Source of the DNA: Sphaerulina vaccinii
Lineage: Eukaryota > Ascomycota > Dothideomycetes > Mycosphaerellales > Mycosphaerellaceae
Assembly: GCA_022570795.1 (NCBI GenBank)
Contig: JAKUDP010000011.1
Coordinates: 1,798,001-1,862,000, forward strand
Length of the DNA stretch: 64,000 nt
Direction: 5' to 3'
This document shows positions 1 to 11,468 of the stretch, piece by piece. The position numbers and the translations under genes are program-made. The notes under the pieces were generated by a model. That model worked only from the letters and a program-made list of their open reading frames with translations, was not told where the DNA came from and did no database searches. Each line of letters opens with the position of its first letter. Position 1 is the first letter of the stretch.

Positions 1-2
1 AG

Positions 3-374
3 AGCAATAGTGTTAGTGGTCCGACAACCACAGCAGACGACAACAGCCTCGAACCAGTTCGCTCCATGTCAGATGTCGGACCAGATCTCGCACGCGTGCG
101 AAGCAAGTCCGTGGACGCAGGTACTGGAGCTATGATTGACGAGGAACTGCGGAACCGCCTCGCACAGATGACGACCCACACGAGCGAAGGCACGAATTAT
201 GAGGCAGGACCTCCATACTCAGTTGAGACGTTCGGGAAGGCTGTTGATACACCACTTGCGAGTCCTACTGTGGTTTTGAGACCTGCAAAAGAGCCGGGCA
301 CTATTGATCGTCATGATATGTATCGTGGGATTGCGAGAGTCGAGACGAGGGATTTGCATCAGGCGGATTATTGA
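3..374 (+). CDS. C-terminal end of an unknown protein (5' part outside window)
   Basis: An open frame enters the window at base 3 and runs to a TGA at 372-374, about 123 codons. The first ATG inside the window (66) is probably internal, because the frame is open upstream of it. The visible part is polar and low in hydrophobic residues, rich in Thr, Pro, Asp and Arg, with no membrane segment or recognisable domain, which suits a disordered C-terminal tail. It ends with an aromatic ...HQADY terminus. I do not recognise the family. It could also be the last exon of a spliced gene. The next gene downstream starts about 650 bases later on the same strand. Confidence 0.55.
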   Translation, partial: SNSVSGPTTTADDNSLEPVRSMSDVGPDLARVRSKSVDAGTGAMIDEELRNRLAQMTTHTSEGTNYEAGPPYSVETFGKAVDTPLASPTVVLRPAKEPGTIDRHDMYRGIARVETRDLHQADY

Positions 375-1030
375 TGATTCTTGGGATTTGGGAAAAGCTT
401 GGTGGTCTGCTGTTCATTCGCGATATACCCATTCATGTAGCTGGAGGTTGGTTTCATGTTGTTCATAGGCTGTGCAGCGCTTTGCACATAATATATTCTT
501 GTTCGCTTTCAGGCCATCGAGGCATCTTATAGACGATATGTTCTTGGTCGCTTTCAGGCCATCGAGGCATCTTCCAGACGAGTACATTCATATTCACAAA
601 AGACAACGAATGCAGAAGGCGAGATCCGCAGAGCCAGCCGTCTGAATGCAAGCCAGCGCGCTAGGCACTCTACATTGCCATCCGAGCAGGCGTCCGAGTC
701 GATCTTCCCCTCTGACCCTGTGGTCAAAGTTCGAAGTGTTGAACACCTTTCCACAACACCTTGTACAATCCTTCCACAATACGCTCTTTCCACACGGGAT
801 TGGGCAAGGTAGGCGCAGGGGAGGCGCTGCTGCCGCGACAGCTTATGACAACAACACACATTGCGAGCGGCTCGATCTGAACGGAGACAGACTCTGCAAT
901 GAGCTTCCGAGCTTCACTTGACAACGACTTGCGAAAGAGATGCAAACTCGAAACAGCAAATAATGTTCTCTTCTCTTCTCTTCTCTCGCAGAACTCGGCC
1001 TCCTGCACATCAACCACCTTCGGACCAACT
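375..1030. other. gene-free stretch between partial gene and SET gene
   Basis: No convincing coding region was seen. Several short open frames on both strands overlap one another and have no domain character. The only structured element is the 45-bp tandem duplication at 496-585. The last part, just before 1031, is pyrimidine-rich (tcttctcttctcttctctcgcag), as expected for a fungal promoter or leader; the acceptor-like ctcgcag near 990 could also mark a 5' UTR intron of the SET gene. Confidence 0.5.
496..585. repeat. 45-bp direct tandem duplication
   Basis: Two adjacent 45-bp copies (496-540 and 541-585) share the core TCGCTTTCAGGCCATCGAGG and differ at only a few positions. The unit is a multiple of three, so a minus-strand open frame across it shows a 15-residue repeat (KMPRWPES...), but nothing else supports that frame as coding. 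Confidence 0.8.
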
Positions 1031-2477
1031 ATGTCGATGCCCTACAAGATCGAGTCATCGCCGGGCAAAGGCGAAGGTGTCTTCGCGACCAAGGACTTGA
1101 CACGAGGCACACTAATCATGCGCGACAAAGAGACCATGAAAACCAGTACCGATAGAGACATCCTGCAAGCTTTTCGAGACCTCAATTCTGAAGACCAAAT
1201 GGCCTTCATGCAGCTCCACGAAGGTCGCGACAATTACGAACACAGGATAGAGCGCATTTATGCTGTAAGTTCGAGGGCGGCACCAGTTTCTCTTGATTGA
1301 CAAATCACTTTTAGGCGAACTGCTTTCGCGAACTCAATGGCGAGACAAGCTACATCTACTTGCTCTTCTCCAAAGTCAATCACTCATGTGTACCGAACGC
1401 CGAATTTTACGCCCGCGATGGAGACTCGTGTCTCGTAGCCCTGAAGCAAATTCCCAGCGGAAGTGAAGTCTTCATAAGCTACAGCCATGAGTTACTGGCA
1501 AAGACGCGCCAAGAACGAAGGGACTGGCTACATGGAGGATTCCACTTCCAGTGCTGCTGTGATTGCTGCATTGGAGATGCTCGCTCAGTGGCTCTCAGCG
1601 ATGCGAGACGAACGCTCCTCAGCATCGTATTGCCTTTCGCACAGGCAGAGCAAGTGAACAATACAGATGAAGTGGCCATGCGTTTACTTCAGGCAGCATA
1701 CAAGAACATGAGAGCCGGCGTGTTATCCCGCTGGCAATCCCGGCACGGCGAGCATTTTTACAGCGCCAAAAGCACGTTCTACTTTCTACTGGCAAGTTTG
1801 CTCGAAGTCGAAGGTATTTCCGGTCTATACCTAGACGGGTCGTACAGATTCGCAGGTCGTTTCTTGCTTCGGCAAATCACCACACGAGAGGACGGCATCG
1901 TACTCGTTGGTGCTGTGGAGAATTGCATAGCGTGGGTGTACAAAAGCCTCAGGATCGAACTCATGATGCATGATCATGATGCTGCGTTGTGCGAGAAGAA
2001 GAGACAGCGCTCCGATGGCTTGCTGGACGTGTTCGAGGTGCATATCGTGCAAGATCTGGTAAGTCTTATGTTTCTACCCAGACTATGGCCATACAACTCG
2101 CGAGGCAGAGACCATGCTGATCGTTTCTCTAGCAACAAGCACAGCCCAACATCGGAGCTTTCGCTCTGCACTTCTTCTTTCATGAAGGAATCCCCACCTT
2201 CCGTGCAATTACCAAGGTGGAATGCGAAGACATCGTACTTCAACATCAACGACACCCACAGCTCAAGGCGATGAGCGCATGCGCTAAGACCTTGTACAAA
2301 CAGAGCCCACACCTGCGCAAACAGGTACGATTACGCCAAGTGCTGCAGAGTCTGGACTGAAAGACATGGACTACGATTGTTCAGGATAAGGACGGCAGAG
2401 CTTTGAGACTATGCCAGCTTCTGTTTTCGACTTTGGCAGATATACACCAAACCATTCATCGCAGACATCCTAGATGA
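1031..2477 (+). CDS. SET-domain protein (SMYD-like, fungal type)
   Basis: Probable protein lysine methyltransferase-like SET protein. Four exons, all joined in phase 0, give about 420 residues: 1031-1264, 1315-2058, 2133-2324, 2385-2477. Introns 1 and 2 have clear GTAAGT donors (50 and 74 nt). Residues 1-30 carry the start of the SET fold (SPGKGEGVFATKDL). Just after intron 1 comes the NHSC motif (VNHSCVPNAEF) with the downstream ISYSHELL, both typical of the SET catalytic core. A cysteine cluster (FHFQCCCDCC) follows, in the usual post-SET position of fungal SET proteins. ATG 1031 is chosen because it directly precedes the conserved N-terminus; an in-frame ATG at 899 would add an unlike, promoter-like stretch. 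The third intron (2325-2384) is less certain: if it is not spliced the protein stops at 2360. Substrate cannot be told from sequence. Confidence 0.85.
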
Positions 2478-3015
2478 GTCGAGATATGGACAGAAGTATG
2501 GTACAAAAGATCAAAACTTTCGCAGGACAAGAGGGAGCTAAAAAGCAAAAGATCTCTGATCGAGCTGGATCACTTCCGTGGAGGAAAATTTGAAACATCG
2601 AAGGTTTGCCATTGTGCTTCTCTGCTGGGTATGAGCTGAAGGTTACCAAGACATCAAAATCGAGAAAGAGAGCCGACTGTCAGAGAACAATGGCTGTGAA
2701 GATGTGAAGATGTGGAAGTTGGTCATCCGCACAGAACTGCTTCGACCAACGCAGCGAGATTTCTCATAAACATTAAAAAAGCTGTAGACTATCTATCTGC
2801 CCGTCCACTCATTTGGAGGTCCTCTAAACGTTGCGCTGGTCGTGAAGCTCGTCTCTTTCGAGGTTTGTGGTCTCACATTCATGCATGATGGAGCCAAGAG
2901 CTGTGCAGCTCTGCGGGTATACGAAAGCACGATGTATGTACCTTTGACCTGACTTGATATCAGTATGCAATCATGAAGAAGACTTTGATGACAGAAAATA
3001 CGATGACTTACACAT
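2478..3015. other. gene-free stretch, convergent intergenic
   Basis: This lies between the 3' ends of the SET gene (+) and the repeat-containing secreted protein gene (-). Nothing coding is recognised. The minus-strand open frame across 2793-3245 is a shadow of the gene at 3016. Confidence 0.5.
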
Positions 3016-4073
3016 CTAGTACGCAGCAGCGACAATAGCCTTGGTAACCTTCTCGACAGGTACAGTGGCAGCAGCCTTGCCAGATGTGACAGCGGCGTCA
3101 ATGACGACGGAAGCATCGACAGACACGCCGATCTTGGTTGCGAGGCTGATAAGTGCGTTGATGGCAGCGCTGATCGAGATGGAAGCATCGACATTGATGT
3201 CGATGTCCAAGTCGGCCTTGAGCGAGGCCGCGAGCGAAGCGGCAACGTCAGCAGTGGCGTTCAGGCTGGCGTTCAATGAGGCGTTGACATCAACATCGAG
3301 AGAGATGGCGAGAAGGGCGTTGATTGCGGCGGTGACGTCCAGAGTCACGTTGGCGCCGATTGCGGCTTCGATGGATGCGGTGATGTTCTGGGGAAGGCGT
3401 TAGAAAAAGGTCTCGTTGTGTGATGTCAAGACTGAGAATTGTCGACTTACCAATGATGCGTCAATCTCAGCGGACAGCTTGAGGAGAGCCTCAAGAGCGA
3501 GAGCAGCCTCGATGTCGACAGAGACGTCGATACCAGCAGAGATGTTTGCGGCTGCTACGATGCTAGCTCCGACATCGATGGTGGCGTCCTGGAATCGGGG
3601 GTTAGCAAGTGATTCTTCTCGAATGAAGTAGGCCTGTCAAGTCATACCACATCGATCTCGATGTCAGCGGCCAGCTTGACAACCGCATCGACAGTAGCAT
3701 CGACATCAATGTCTAGACCGAGGTCCAGTCCGAGACCAAGTCCGGAAATGAGTCCACCAAGGCCAGTCTTGGTGCTGGTCGATGGAACGACAGGAGTAGT
3801 AGCTGCTGTAGTGTTCACAGCTGGAACAGCTGGGGTGGTGACCTTGTTGTCGACAGCTGGAGTTGTGGTCTTGTAGTCGCTGCCGGATGTCTTTGGGGTC
3901 TCGGCCTTGACGGCCTCTGGCTTCTTGGGGGTCTCGGCGGTTCCGTAGGTGGCAGTGTCCTTGGGCTTTGTGACTGGTGAGCTGTATGTTGGAGCATTGG
4001 TGCGATCGTTAAGTTGCATTGGCGCGGCAGATGCGAGAGCTGCAAAAGCAGCGACGAGGAGTTGGATCTGCAT
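3016..4073 (-). CDS. secreted protein with ~35-residue Ala/Asp/Val repeats
   Basis: Three phase-0 exons (4073-3648, 3588-3451, 3387-3016) give 311 residues. The introns are short (59 and 63 nt) with GTATGA and GTAAGT donors. The protein starts with a clear signal peptide (MQIQLLVAAFAALASAAP). A Thr/Pro/Lys-rich linker follows, to about residue 100, then a glycine/leucine stretch. From about residue 115 it is made of at least four similar blocks. Each alternates a strand-like run of the form D-I-D-V-D/N-A with a helix-like run such as AAINALISL or EALLKLSAEI. Consecutive repeats lie in all three exons. There are no cysteines in the repeat region and no GPI-like tail. I do not know the family. 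A cell-wall or surface role is possible but not shown. Start and splice sites are well supported by frame continuity. Confidence 0.8.
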
Positions 4074-6036
4074 ATTGAAAAGTTGTGTAGAGCTCTAGTG
4101 CTTGAGAAGAAGTAAGTCTGTCGTGATTATCGGTTCTAAAGAGTGAAGGTGAGTTGGTCGTGGGTGGTCTAAACGAATGACTGGACTTTGAGCTACAGAA
4201 CTGGCTCCTAGAGGGCGAGGAATACTCATATACCTCGTTCAAGTCCATGCTCCTGTATGCTATCGCCACATGGTAAGCACGTTCGCAGATGAGCACCATG
4301 GTGCCACAACGCCCGCAATTGGTTGTTCGCAGAAGTAATCACGGGCAACAATGGTGACCGGTAAGCTGCAGAAACATCCTGGGCATCCATAGCTAGTGGG
4401 AGCTCTCATGCTGGCCGGAGTTCGCGCTATACTGAGCACGACAGCGACTAAGCTCATGAAGCCTGTGCACCTCAGCGAGCATAGCATTCCGGATGTTGGG
4501 CATATGCCAATGTACTTGCCAGTATGATTCGTGTCACATTGAGATCGGTCTCCTGGCAATTGGATCTTGTTCAGCTTGCTGTTGTACCACACGACCTTCG
4601 ATAGACAAAGCGCTCGCGACTTCTCCCCTGCCCATCGCTTGTATGAGCCCATGGCTCGACTGCGGATGAGCGTGTTGCATTTGCAGAATGAGCTCGTGTC
4701 TGTCAGACTTGGCAAGACTAGTCAGAGGTTCTTAGCTCTAGCGCGTCGTAGAGGCCCTAAGGGCTGGATGATTCGAAATAGGGGTCTTGGTGTCTCATTG
4801 ATGGCTACACTTGATGAAAGAGCTTCAGAAAGCGTCCCAATGCTGATGAGCATGATAGCAATCGAACAGACTTGTGGTGTGTAGACTGTCCAGCGCAAGT
4901 TCTCGCAGAGTAGTCACCAGCAAGAGCATAATCGAAGTGATGTTTTATGTGCGGGTATAGTAATGTGGAGGTATGGAGAGCGTCCCGACACAGGCAATGC
5001 CTGGAACGAGGCCCTGCAGCTTGGGTATCCTGCGAAGATGTCAGTGTCGGCGTGAGTCCGATAGGTAGATATTTCGAGTCGCAACCAGGAGCTGAGAGCG
5101 AGTCTGGTGGACAATGGCGAACCACCCTCGAAGTCGGTCAGCTAGTGCCCCAGGATGGCCGGCTAGCTTCGAGGGACAGTCCGTGGCAGAAGGTCGGTTA
5201 TGGACAATCAGACGCATCTAGAATTACTTGATCGCCGTTTAGTCGCCAATCTGATAGGAGCCTGGGAATTCCGAGCACAAAGATCTGCTTATAGCCTTGA
5301 CCATTCCACGACTGTTAAGCCGATAAACTGGCTGTTCGTGCCTGAGCTGTTGATGAGCGCCGGCATATTGGAGAAGTCTAGGCCATGCCAATGCGCCAAT
5401 GCAAGGGACCGAGATGAGTTGGGAATGATCGCGCGTTCATCAGTCTTGCTGTGGTTGCACCTTGTTGCATGACTTGTAGTAGTTCCAGTCGTGTCCGTAT
5501 TGTGTGTGCTTCTTGCGCGTCAAGTCGCCATCGTGAAGTGCAATGCGAGCGTGACGCTGCAAGACAACCTGCGAGGTTCTTGTACGTATGCCTCCTCGAT
5601 GGCGAGCAGATGAAAAAAGAACGAGGTTGCAGAGGATGAAAAGAACAGAGGCTTGAGAGGTGAAGATGCAAAAGCCGCCAAGCCATCCAGAGTGGAGCTC
5701 CACCTATTCGCTGCACGCGTTACTTTCGTGTCAATGGCAGAGTACACAACAGTAAAGATGTGGTAAGTAATGCTTCAATTCATGCTACAGACGGCTAACA
5801 GCTGCCCCAGTTCTGTAGGCTCATTCGTCATTCGCAGTCAAACTCAGTTCTATACAATTCAGCGCCGTTCTAGGGGGTATCTTCCAGCAAAATCTCAAGA
5901 ATAAGATCAAGGCCTCAATCTCAGCCTCTCCAATGCACAAGTTCCTCCCTGTTGATACTATCATCTCTCATCACGATTATGCATGTCGTCATTCACCGGG
6001 CGATCCATGAATTCAACCTCGAGAACGTCGCAGATC
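4074..6036. other. gene-free stretch of about 2 kb
   Basis: No gene could be supported. Open frames of 60-150 codons occur on both strands (for example 4260-4715 minus and 4567-4884 plus) but overlap each other, lack domains and have no plausible splice partners. The base composition is ordinary, with no strong A+T bias that would suggest repeat-induced point mutation. The part next to 4074 is the divergent promoter side of the secreted repeat protein. Confidence 0.45.
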
Positions 6037-8658
6037 TCAATACGGACAATTGCTTGCAGCGGGCAAGAAGCGGCCTTTTGTGATAGCGAAGAGTTCATCC
6101 ACGAATGTCGTCTCCGGCTTGGCAGTAGCAATTGCACTTCTGACTCCCATCGGTATGATGGGGTTGTCATGCTCCTCTTCCGAAAACTCATTCTTACTGT
6201 CTGTCTTGACAACGGTCTCGCTCGTGGAGAGTATGCCGCCCCAGTCGCTTGTGCTGCCTTGCTTGTGGTGCGGTCGATCCACGAGCTCGTGCAGTGAGGA
6301 CAGATCTTCTGACTGGCCAGCAGCGCTACTGCTCCTCGAGATCGGAGTCTTCGCCGGCACAGCAGGCGTAGAGTCCTTCGTGTGCCTCGAGGATTTCGCT
6401 AGCTTAGTGGTCAAACTCATAGCAAGCTTGCCAGATCGTCGATTTCGGTCAGCCTTCGGGACTTTGCGCGCGAAGAGTGGGCTGAATGCAGCGTGAATGT
6501 CCTTCATCAGGACAGCATGATCTGGTGAGCCACAATAGCACCGATGCCGTGCGTCGAAGAAGGTCCGCGGTATACGAGTTATAGATTCCGATTTCTCGAT
6601 CGAAGCATGCATATCGCCAATACATGTAAAGGCGTAGAGCGTAGTGACCGTTGTCATGCATTGCAAGCCGAGGCGCTGTGAATAGTGTGCACAAAGCTGC
6701 TTGGCCCAGAATCGTGCTTCATTTCTCCATTCGGAAGGCAAGTCTTTGGTCAATTGGACCACTGCTTGCTTGACCACCATCGAGAATTGCTGTTCCTGAA
6801 TTGATCGATGTCCTTGCAACCCTTCGCTGTTCTCACAGAACCGAATGCATTGCTGGACATGCAGGCCGTTCATCTGGTCGAGAAAGGCGGCTTGCCACTG
6901 TAATGGTTTCCTAGACAAGAGTGGGACGTCGGGCAACTGATCTTGGTTGTCCTTCTTCACTGCAATGTCGAAACCTTTACCATTTGGCTTCGGAATCATG
7001 GCGAAGAATGCCAAGTACGTTCCTGGCTTTTCTGTGTTCATCGTGCTCTCGACATATCTTCGAATATCCCGCAAGTGCGCTTCTCCTTTGAGCTGCGGAA
7101 TTTGCATAGCTTGGGCAATATTCTTGCTCACGTATTGTGTGCTCGCGAACCTGAATCCAGAGTTCAGCAGCTTGTCAGTCTCGATCTGGGTCAGCTCGCG
7201 AGCTATGAACATGACCTGCCCTTTGCCGAACAGACTCAAGTGCAAGGCGGCTTCGATCTCGGCCATAGTTCTCTTGTCCGCAGCAAGAGTGCCAAATGGC
7301 TTCTTCGCGTCTACACGCAATGTGCCCGTCTCGATGACTTTGTCATAGAGCACACCTAGGTGCTCAAGTGGGAGGTGGATCGATTGTGCCAACGAAGATG
7401 CCGCCGTGCAGAAGCGTTCCTGGAAGATCAGCGCGTAATTGTGATACGTTTCGGCATCGTACATTGCACTCGATCGCGAGCTGGTGACAGTCGGCGCAGT
7501 TGCCGTGCTTTCCTTTTGAGCGGCCAAGTGACTCTTCATCCGTGGCACAAGCTCGCTGACTCCAGCCCAGTTGTGCGTCACACGGAAGACCCACTGGAAC
7601 ACAGGATGCGAGGTATCGAATTCCTCGTCAAACGTCCGGTGTAAGTATTTGTCCGTGATCTCCCGCGCCGGCAGCACTCCTTCGGTGGTCACCAAGATCT
7701 TGCCATCCGGATCGAACATTGCACATGCGAGCATGACCTTCTGAGACCTGCTTTTCAGCATACGCTGTCGAGCGCGAGTGATCGCAAGCACTCCCAGAAC
7801 CATTATTGCAGCCGCGCCGCACAAGGCGCTGGCAACAATGACTTGCGTGTCGCGAGATCTTATTTCCGAGGGAGCATTGGTGCGCTCAAACTGGTACTTG
7901 CAATGTGTCGAGGCAGTAAAATGCATGGCTGAGACGCCTCCGGACAGCGTCAATGCGCAGCCAAGTCGCTTCCACCATGAGCTAATCCATTTCTCTCGGA
8001 GATGGTAGAATAGTGCTAGGACCAAGAGGCAATCTCCGATTGCGATGATGATTGACGCTGCGAGGAATCGAGGACTGTAGCCGAGCTTGTAGTTGGAGAC
8101 ACCGAAATTGCCAACATAATGCATGCTTTTAAGTCACATCAGCCATATGCCTCAACATCACTTTGTGTCCAGACATACCCAACAACAGAGAGCCCAGCAA
8201 CCCCACCCGTGAGTACAAGCGCGACGCAATGAACGAGGGGATGCTTCGAGCGCAGCTCTGCACTCGAGAATGCAATCGTCAATCCAATAATCGGTAGGAA
8301 CACAGACAATACGGTCCAGCCTGGGCTGTAGGCTAATTGGTACTCAGGCCGGCCATCACCAAGAATGACCGCTCGGTTGCCGATGAAGTGCATGCACCAG
8401 ATGCCAACCAGGCCCATAGATGTCGCACAGCTGATCGTGTCCGCCCTTGCATGAATCCCGTTAGCTTTCGCCACGATTGCGGCCGTGATGTCGGACATAC
8501 CAGCTTCTGAAGTTGTTGAGAGCTGTACCTCGACGGTGGAGGATCTCAATTGTCAAGATACATCCCGTCAAACTTGCGAAGTAGGATGCTGCCACAATCC
8601 CAGGATCGAATGTGCTCGGCACTACGTCCCGAGGGTTGTAGTCTGTCATTTTGCTCAT
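6037..8658 (-). CDS. MHYT-domain integral membrane sensor protein
   Basis: Three exons (8658-8501, 8445-8179, 8125-6037) give about 837 residues. The introns have GTATGT donors, and the first has a CTAAC branch site. The N-terminal ~230 residues form the seven-helix MHYT sensor. Three copies of the signature are visible, WCMHFIGN, G-MHYVGN (split by intron 2) and SAMHFTAS, each at the end of a membrane helix. The histidine/methionine pairs are predicted in this family to bind a metal such as copper and to sense diatomic gas or redox state. The remaining ~600 residues are cytoplasmic. No kinase, GGDEF or EAL output domain is visible, unlike bacterial MHYT proteins; the tail ends in a Ser/Thr-rich, probably phosphorylated region. 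Spliced start ATG 8658 gives a normal first helix. The family call is firm; the signal and output are unknown. Confidence 0.9.
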
Positions 8659-10946
8659 ATATAGCCGGAAAGTCGGTGAAGGCGTCGATCATGCCTGTAT
8701 CATATGCGATAATAACCAAGCTCATAGCTTTGAGCAGACTATCGAGCCTGATCCCGAGAAGTTTACGCTGGGTCCGGACGTGTCGAGAAGTGCTCGTGAA
8801 GGTGTACGCGACAACGGACGACGAAGTTGATTTCCGATGGACTAGTGTTCTGGCAGGTATGCGTTGGAGGCTGGCTGTATCAAAAAGCCAGAGTTCAAAT
8901 CCTTATCAAGTGGTGAGTATAGGCATGATCACTAGTGCCCGCGATAGCATATGCCTTGCGTTGGTGTATATCGCATCGAGACTGCACTGTTCCTGAGATC
9001 CAAAAGAGTGTCGCTCGATGGCTAAAATCTTGAGGAGGCCAGACCTAGGTAGATCGAAACATAAGGCGTATGCAGTCCCGGCCCAGCGACTAGCTCTCCC
9101 AGGTGTGGTCAATACGGACCAGTAGGCGCCTTATGTCGGACTGAAAAGTGAAATGTAGTTGTGTAGAATGGACGATCGAAGGCCTCCAGGGCAGTTGCAT
9201 CTTGAGTGAGTTCGAGCTGTGTGGTTGTCAAGATAGACATATCGAGCGCTCAGGAGGCAAGAGAGATCATGTCTAGTCGGTGGAAGGAACAGACCGTAGC
9301 TTCCGAACGTGAAGAACTGCACTGCAGTGTTAGCTATGATCGACGGCACATGCACTGCCTGTTTAAGACTTAAGAGTCTCCAGAAATCTGGTAATGTGGC
9401 GCTCATCGGATATCTGGCTGCGGGATGAAAGGCGCAACACACCGCACGGCGAATCAGGCCGGCTGCAGGATCGTGCATCGAGTCCCATTCGAGTGGATTT
9501 TGATTGGCCATTCTGCTTAAAGGTGTCAGGAAGCGAGGATGCTGTACAACATCTGCACGACACTTTCCGCAGGTTTCGTGGACCTTGCAAACAGTACAGT
9601 TCGTGTCATTCTGAGAGTCTGTCGCTGGTGAGATCTCAAGGATGAGACCAACACAGGCGGTATGCTGTTGGTGGATCGGTCGGAGTCAGCGAGGTCAGCA
9701 CATCCGCGTTGTCACAAGACAATTCTTGCAGAGCTGAGATGTGTGACAGCAAGCAGATCACGTTCCCTGCTGCATGTCACTGCTCTAATAGTGCATGGAG
9801 AACCCAAGTGTCCAGGATGCAGATCCGTAGCAGAGCGTATGTACGCGCGAGCACGGAGCGTCGCCTGTTCGAGCGATCTGGCCGGTGACTTGTAGGTTCA
9901 ATGCGGAGACCGTATTGACAGCGACGCAAGTAGACTGGGTCGTCACACCCTTAGCAGTTCGTGGTGCGAACGCTGGCCAAATGGGAGAGGACTTCGCGGA
10001 GCATTCGTCGTGCAGCCGCCACAAGTGACTGGTGAAGCGCCTGCATACGAATCTGTACGAGTCTCTGCTGAAGATGTCGCCCGCACGACAGGTCACTATT
10101 GACATGTCCTTCTGGTGAACCAGTTCGAGGCGACTCCGGCACCGAAGATGGAGACTGGAATCCTTTGACGCGTACGGTTCTCATGGCGCGATCATGGCGG
10201 CGAACGGGAATTCAAGGTGCATCGCTGGCGTATCGTGACGCGTAGAACTTCTGAACCGTGAGCTCCTGGCACTTGAGTCTGCGAAGAAGGAAGGATGATG
10301 CGAGAACATGTTGTTGTGTTTGATGTTTGACGTTGAATTGAGTTTCCTTCGCGAAGAAGCTTTCTCGCGTGTGAGCGGCTTTCCACAGCCGCAGTCTCAG
10401 GACTCAAGCCGCCCGCGGAGAGAAGCTATACCGTATACATCCTAGATCATGAGGAGTGTCTGGAGAGCGAGATAGGCAATCACCATCACAGTGCGCGTCT
10501 CTACCAGTCTACGGGCTCTAGAGTCCAGCCAGCGTGCCAGCTGGAGTCTGCGCTGAGTGCGCGGAGTTCTGAATTTCTTTGTCAGTCTGACACAAAGGTA
10601 TCAGAAGCATGAAAGGCATTGTCACGACGTGCCTGGTTGTCATAAGGACACAATGAATTCAGACAACGAGCCCAAGCATGAAAGACATTGTCACGTCGTG
10701 TGTCCTTGTTGGCAAGAAGAGACAACGAGACCGGACAATGAGCTCGAAGTAACAAAAGCATTGGGAAGACAATGAGGTATCGCTAGTGCTGCAATACTTA
10801 AAGTCCCACCGCGAACGATACCTGCCGGTCTTCTCAGTCCCGAAGTTGAACGAGCAGAAGTACCACGATATTACATATTTCTTCGAACCGTTCGCCAGCA
10901 TCCCAAGAGTCACTCCTCCATTCAAGATCGCACTATCACATCTAGT
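8659..10946. other. gene-free stretch of about 2.3 kb
   Basis: No supportable gene. Short open frames on both strands (for example 9131-9511 minus, 9785-10105 minus) have no domain and overlap one another. The one structured element is the 69-bp tandem duplication at 10605-10742. The final ~150 bases form the promoter of the gene at 10947. Confidence 0.45.
10605..10742. repeat. 69-bp tandem duplication, diverged
   Basis: Two adjacent copies begin at 10605 and 10674, sharing AAGCATGAAAG-CATTGTCACG followed by similar but indel-bearing sequence. The period is 23 codons. In the plus frame it reads KHERHCHDVPGC and KHERHCHVVCPC, a His/Cys-rich pair, inside a 72-codon open frame that has no ATG. 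I treat it as non-coding unless transcript data show otherwise. Confidence 0.65.
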
Positions 10947-11468
10947 ATGTCTTCCACTCCACCCAAGTCCTGCCTGAAGAAGGAACAGCCAGCTGACAAC
11001 TCCACAGTTCCAAAACAGGTACGTTTCGCGGTCTCAAAGAAATGGGATGTCGCTCCTCCTGCGCACCGCTCTACCATACGGCGTAGCACCTCACGCTATG
11101 TGCCAGGCAAGTATGTAGACAGAAGCGGCACTGGCTACGAGAACACCTCAGACCCTTTTGAGGAGGAAGACTGCGAATATGTGGAAGTTGACATTAGCCG
11201 AGAGCTCACCGCCGCAGAGATCGCAGCAATGACTCCCGAAGAGCTCGAGGCAAGGATGGAGGCACAGATGACTGCGATGTTTGAGGAAGATGACAAGAAC
11301 ACAGATATCGATGGCGAGACTGCCGCCAACACTGCCGAGAATACGCCCTTCGTGGCTGACGAAGATGTGAAGATGACCGACGACTCCGATCTGGACGCGT
11401 TGAGTTCAGAGGAGCTTCAGGCACAGCAGAGAGCCCTCGAGGAGCGACTTGCGCTGTTCACACGGTAA
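10947..11468 (+). CDS. small acidic protein with PP1-docking-like motifs
   Basis: A single-exon frame of 173 residues. The N-terminus has PKSCLKK (residues 5-11) followed about 13 residues later by KQVRF. The second fits the RVxF consensus ([K/R]-x-[V/I]-x-[F/W]) used to dock protein phosphatase 1. The spacing of a [S/G]-x-L-K element ahead of a KxVRF element resembles known PP1 regulators. The rest is strongly acidic (Glu/Asp runs) with a Glu/Gln-rich helix at the C-terminus (SEELQAQQRALEERLALFTR). No globular domain and no signal peptide are seen, so it is probably disordered and cytoplasmic or nuclear. The motif match is seen directly; a PP1 role is inference. Confidence 0.75.
   Translation: MSSTPPKSCLKKEQPADNSTVPKQVRFAVSKKWDVAPPAHRSTIRRSTSRYVPGKYVDRSGTGYENTSDPFEEEDCEYVEVDISRELTAAEIAAMTPEELEARMEAQMTAMFEEDDKNTDIDGETAANTAENTPFVADEDVKMTDDSDLDALSSEELQAQQRALEERLALFTR

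Noticed and set aside
4260..4884. Protein-coding genes in the 4-6 kb gap
   Set aside because: The minus 151-codon and plus 105-codon frames overlap each other, lack domains, have many rare-looking Cys/Arg stretches and no splice partners.
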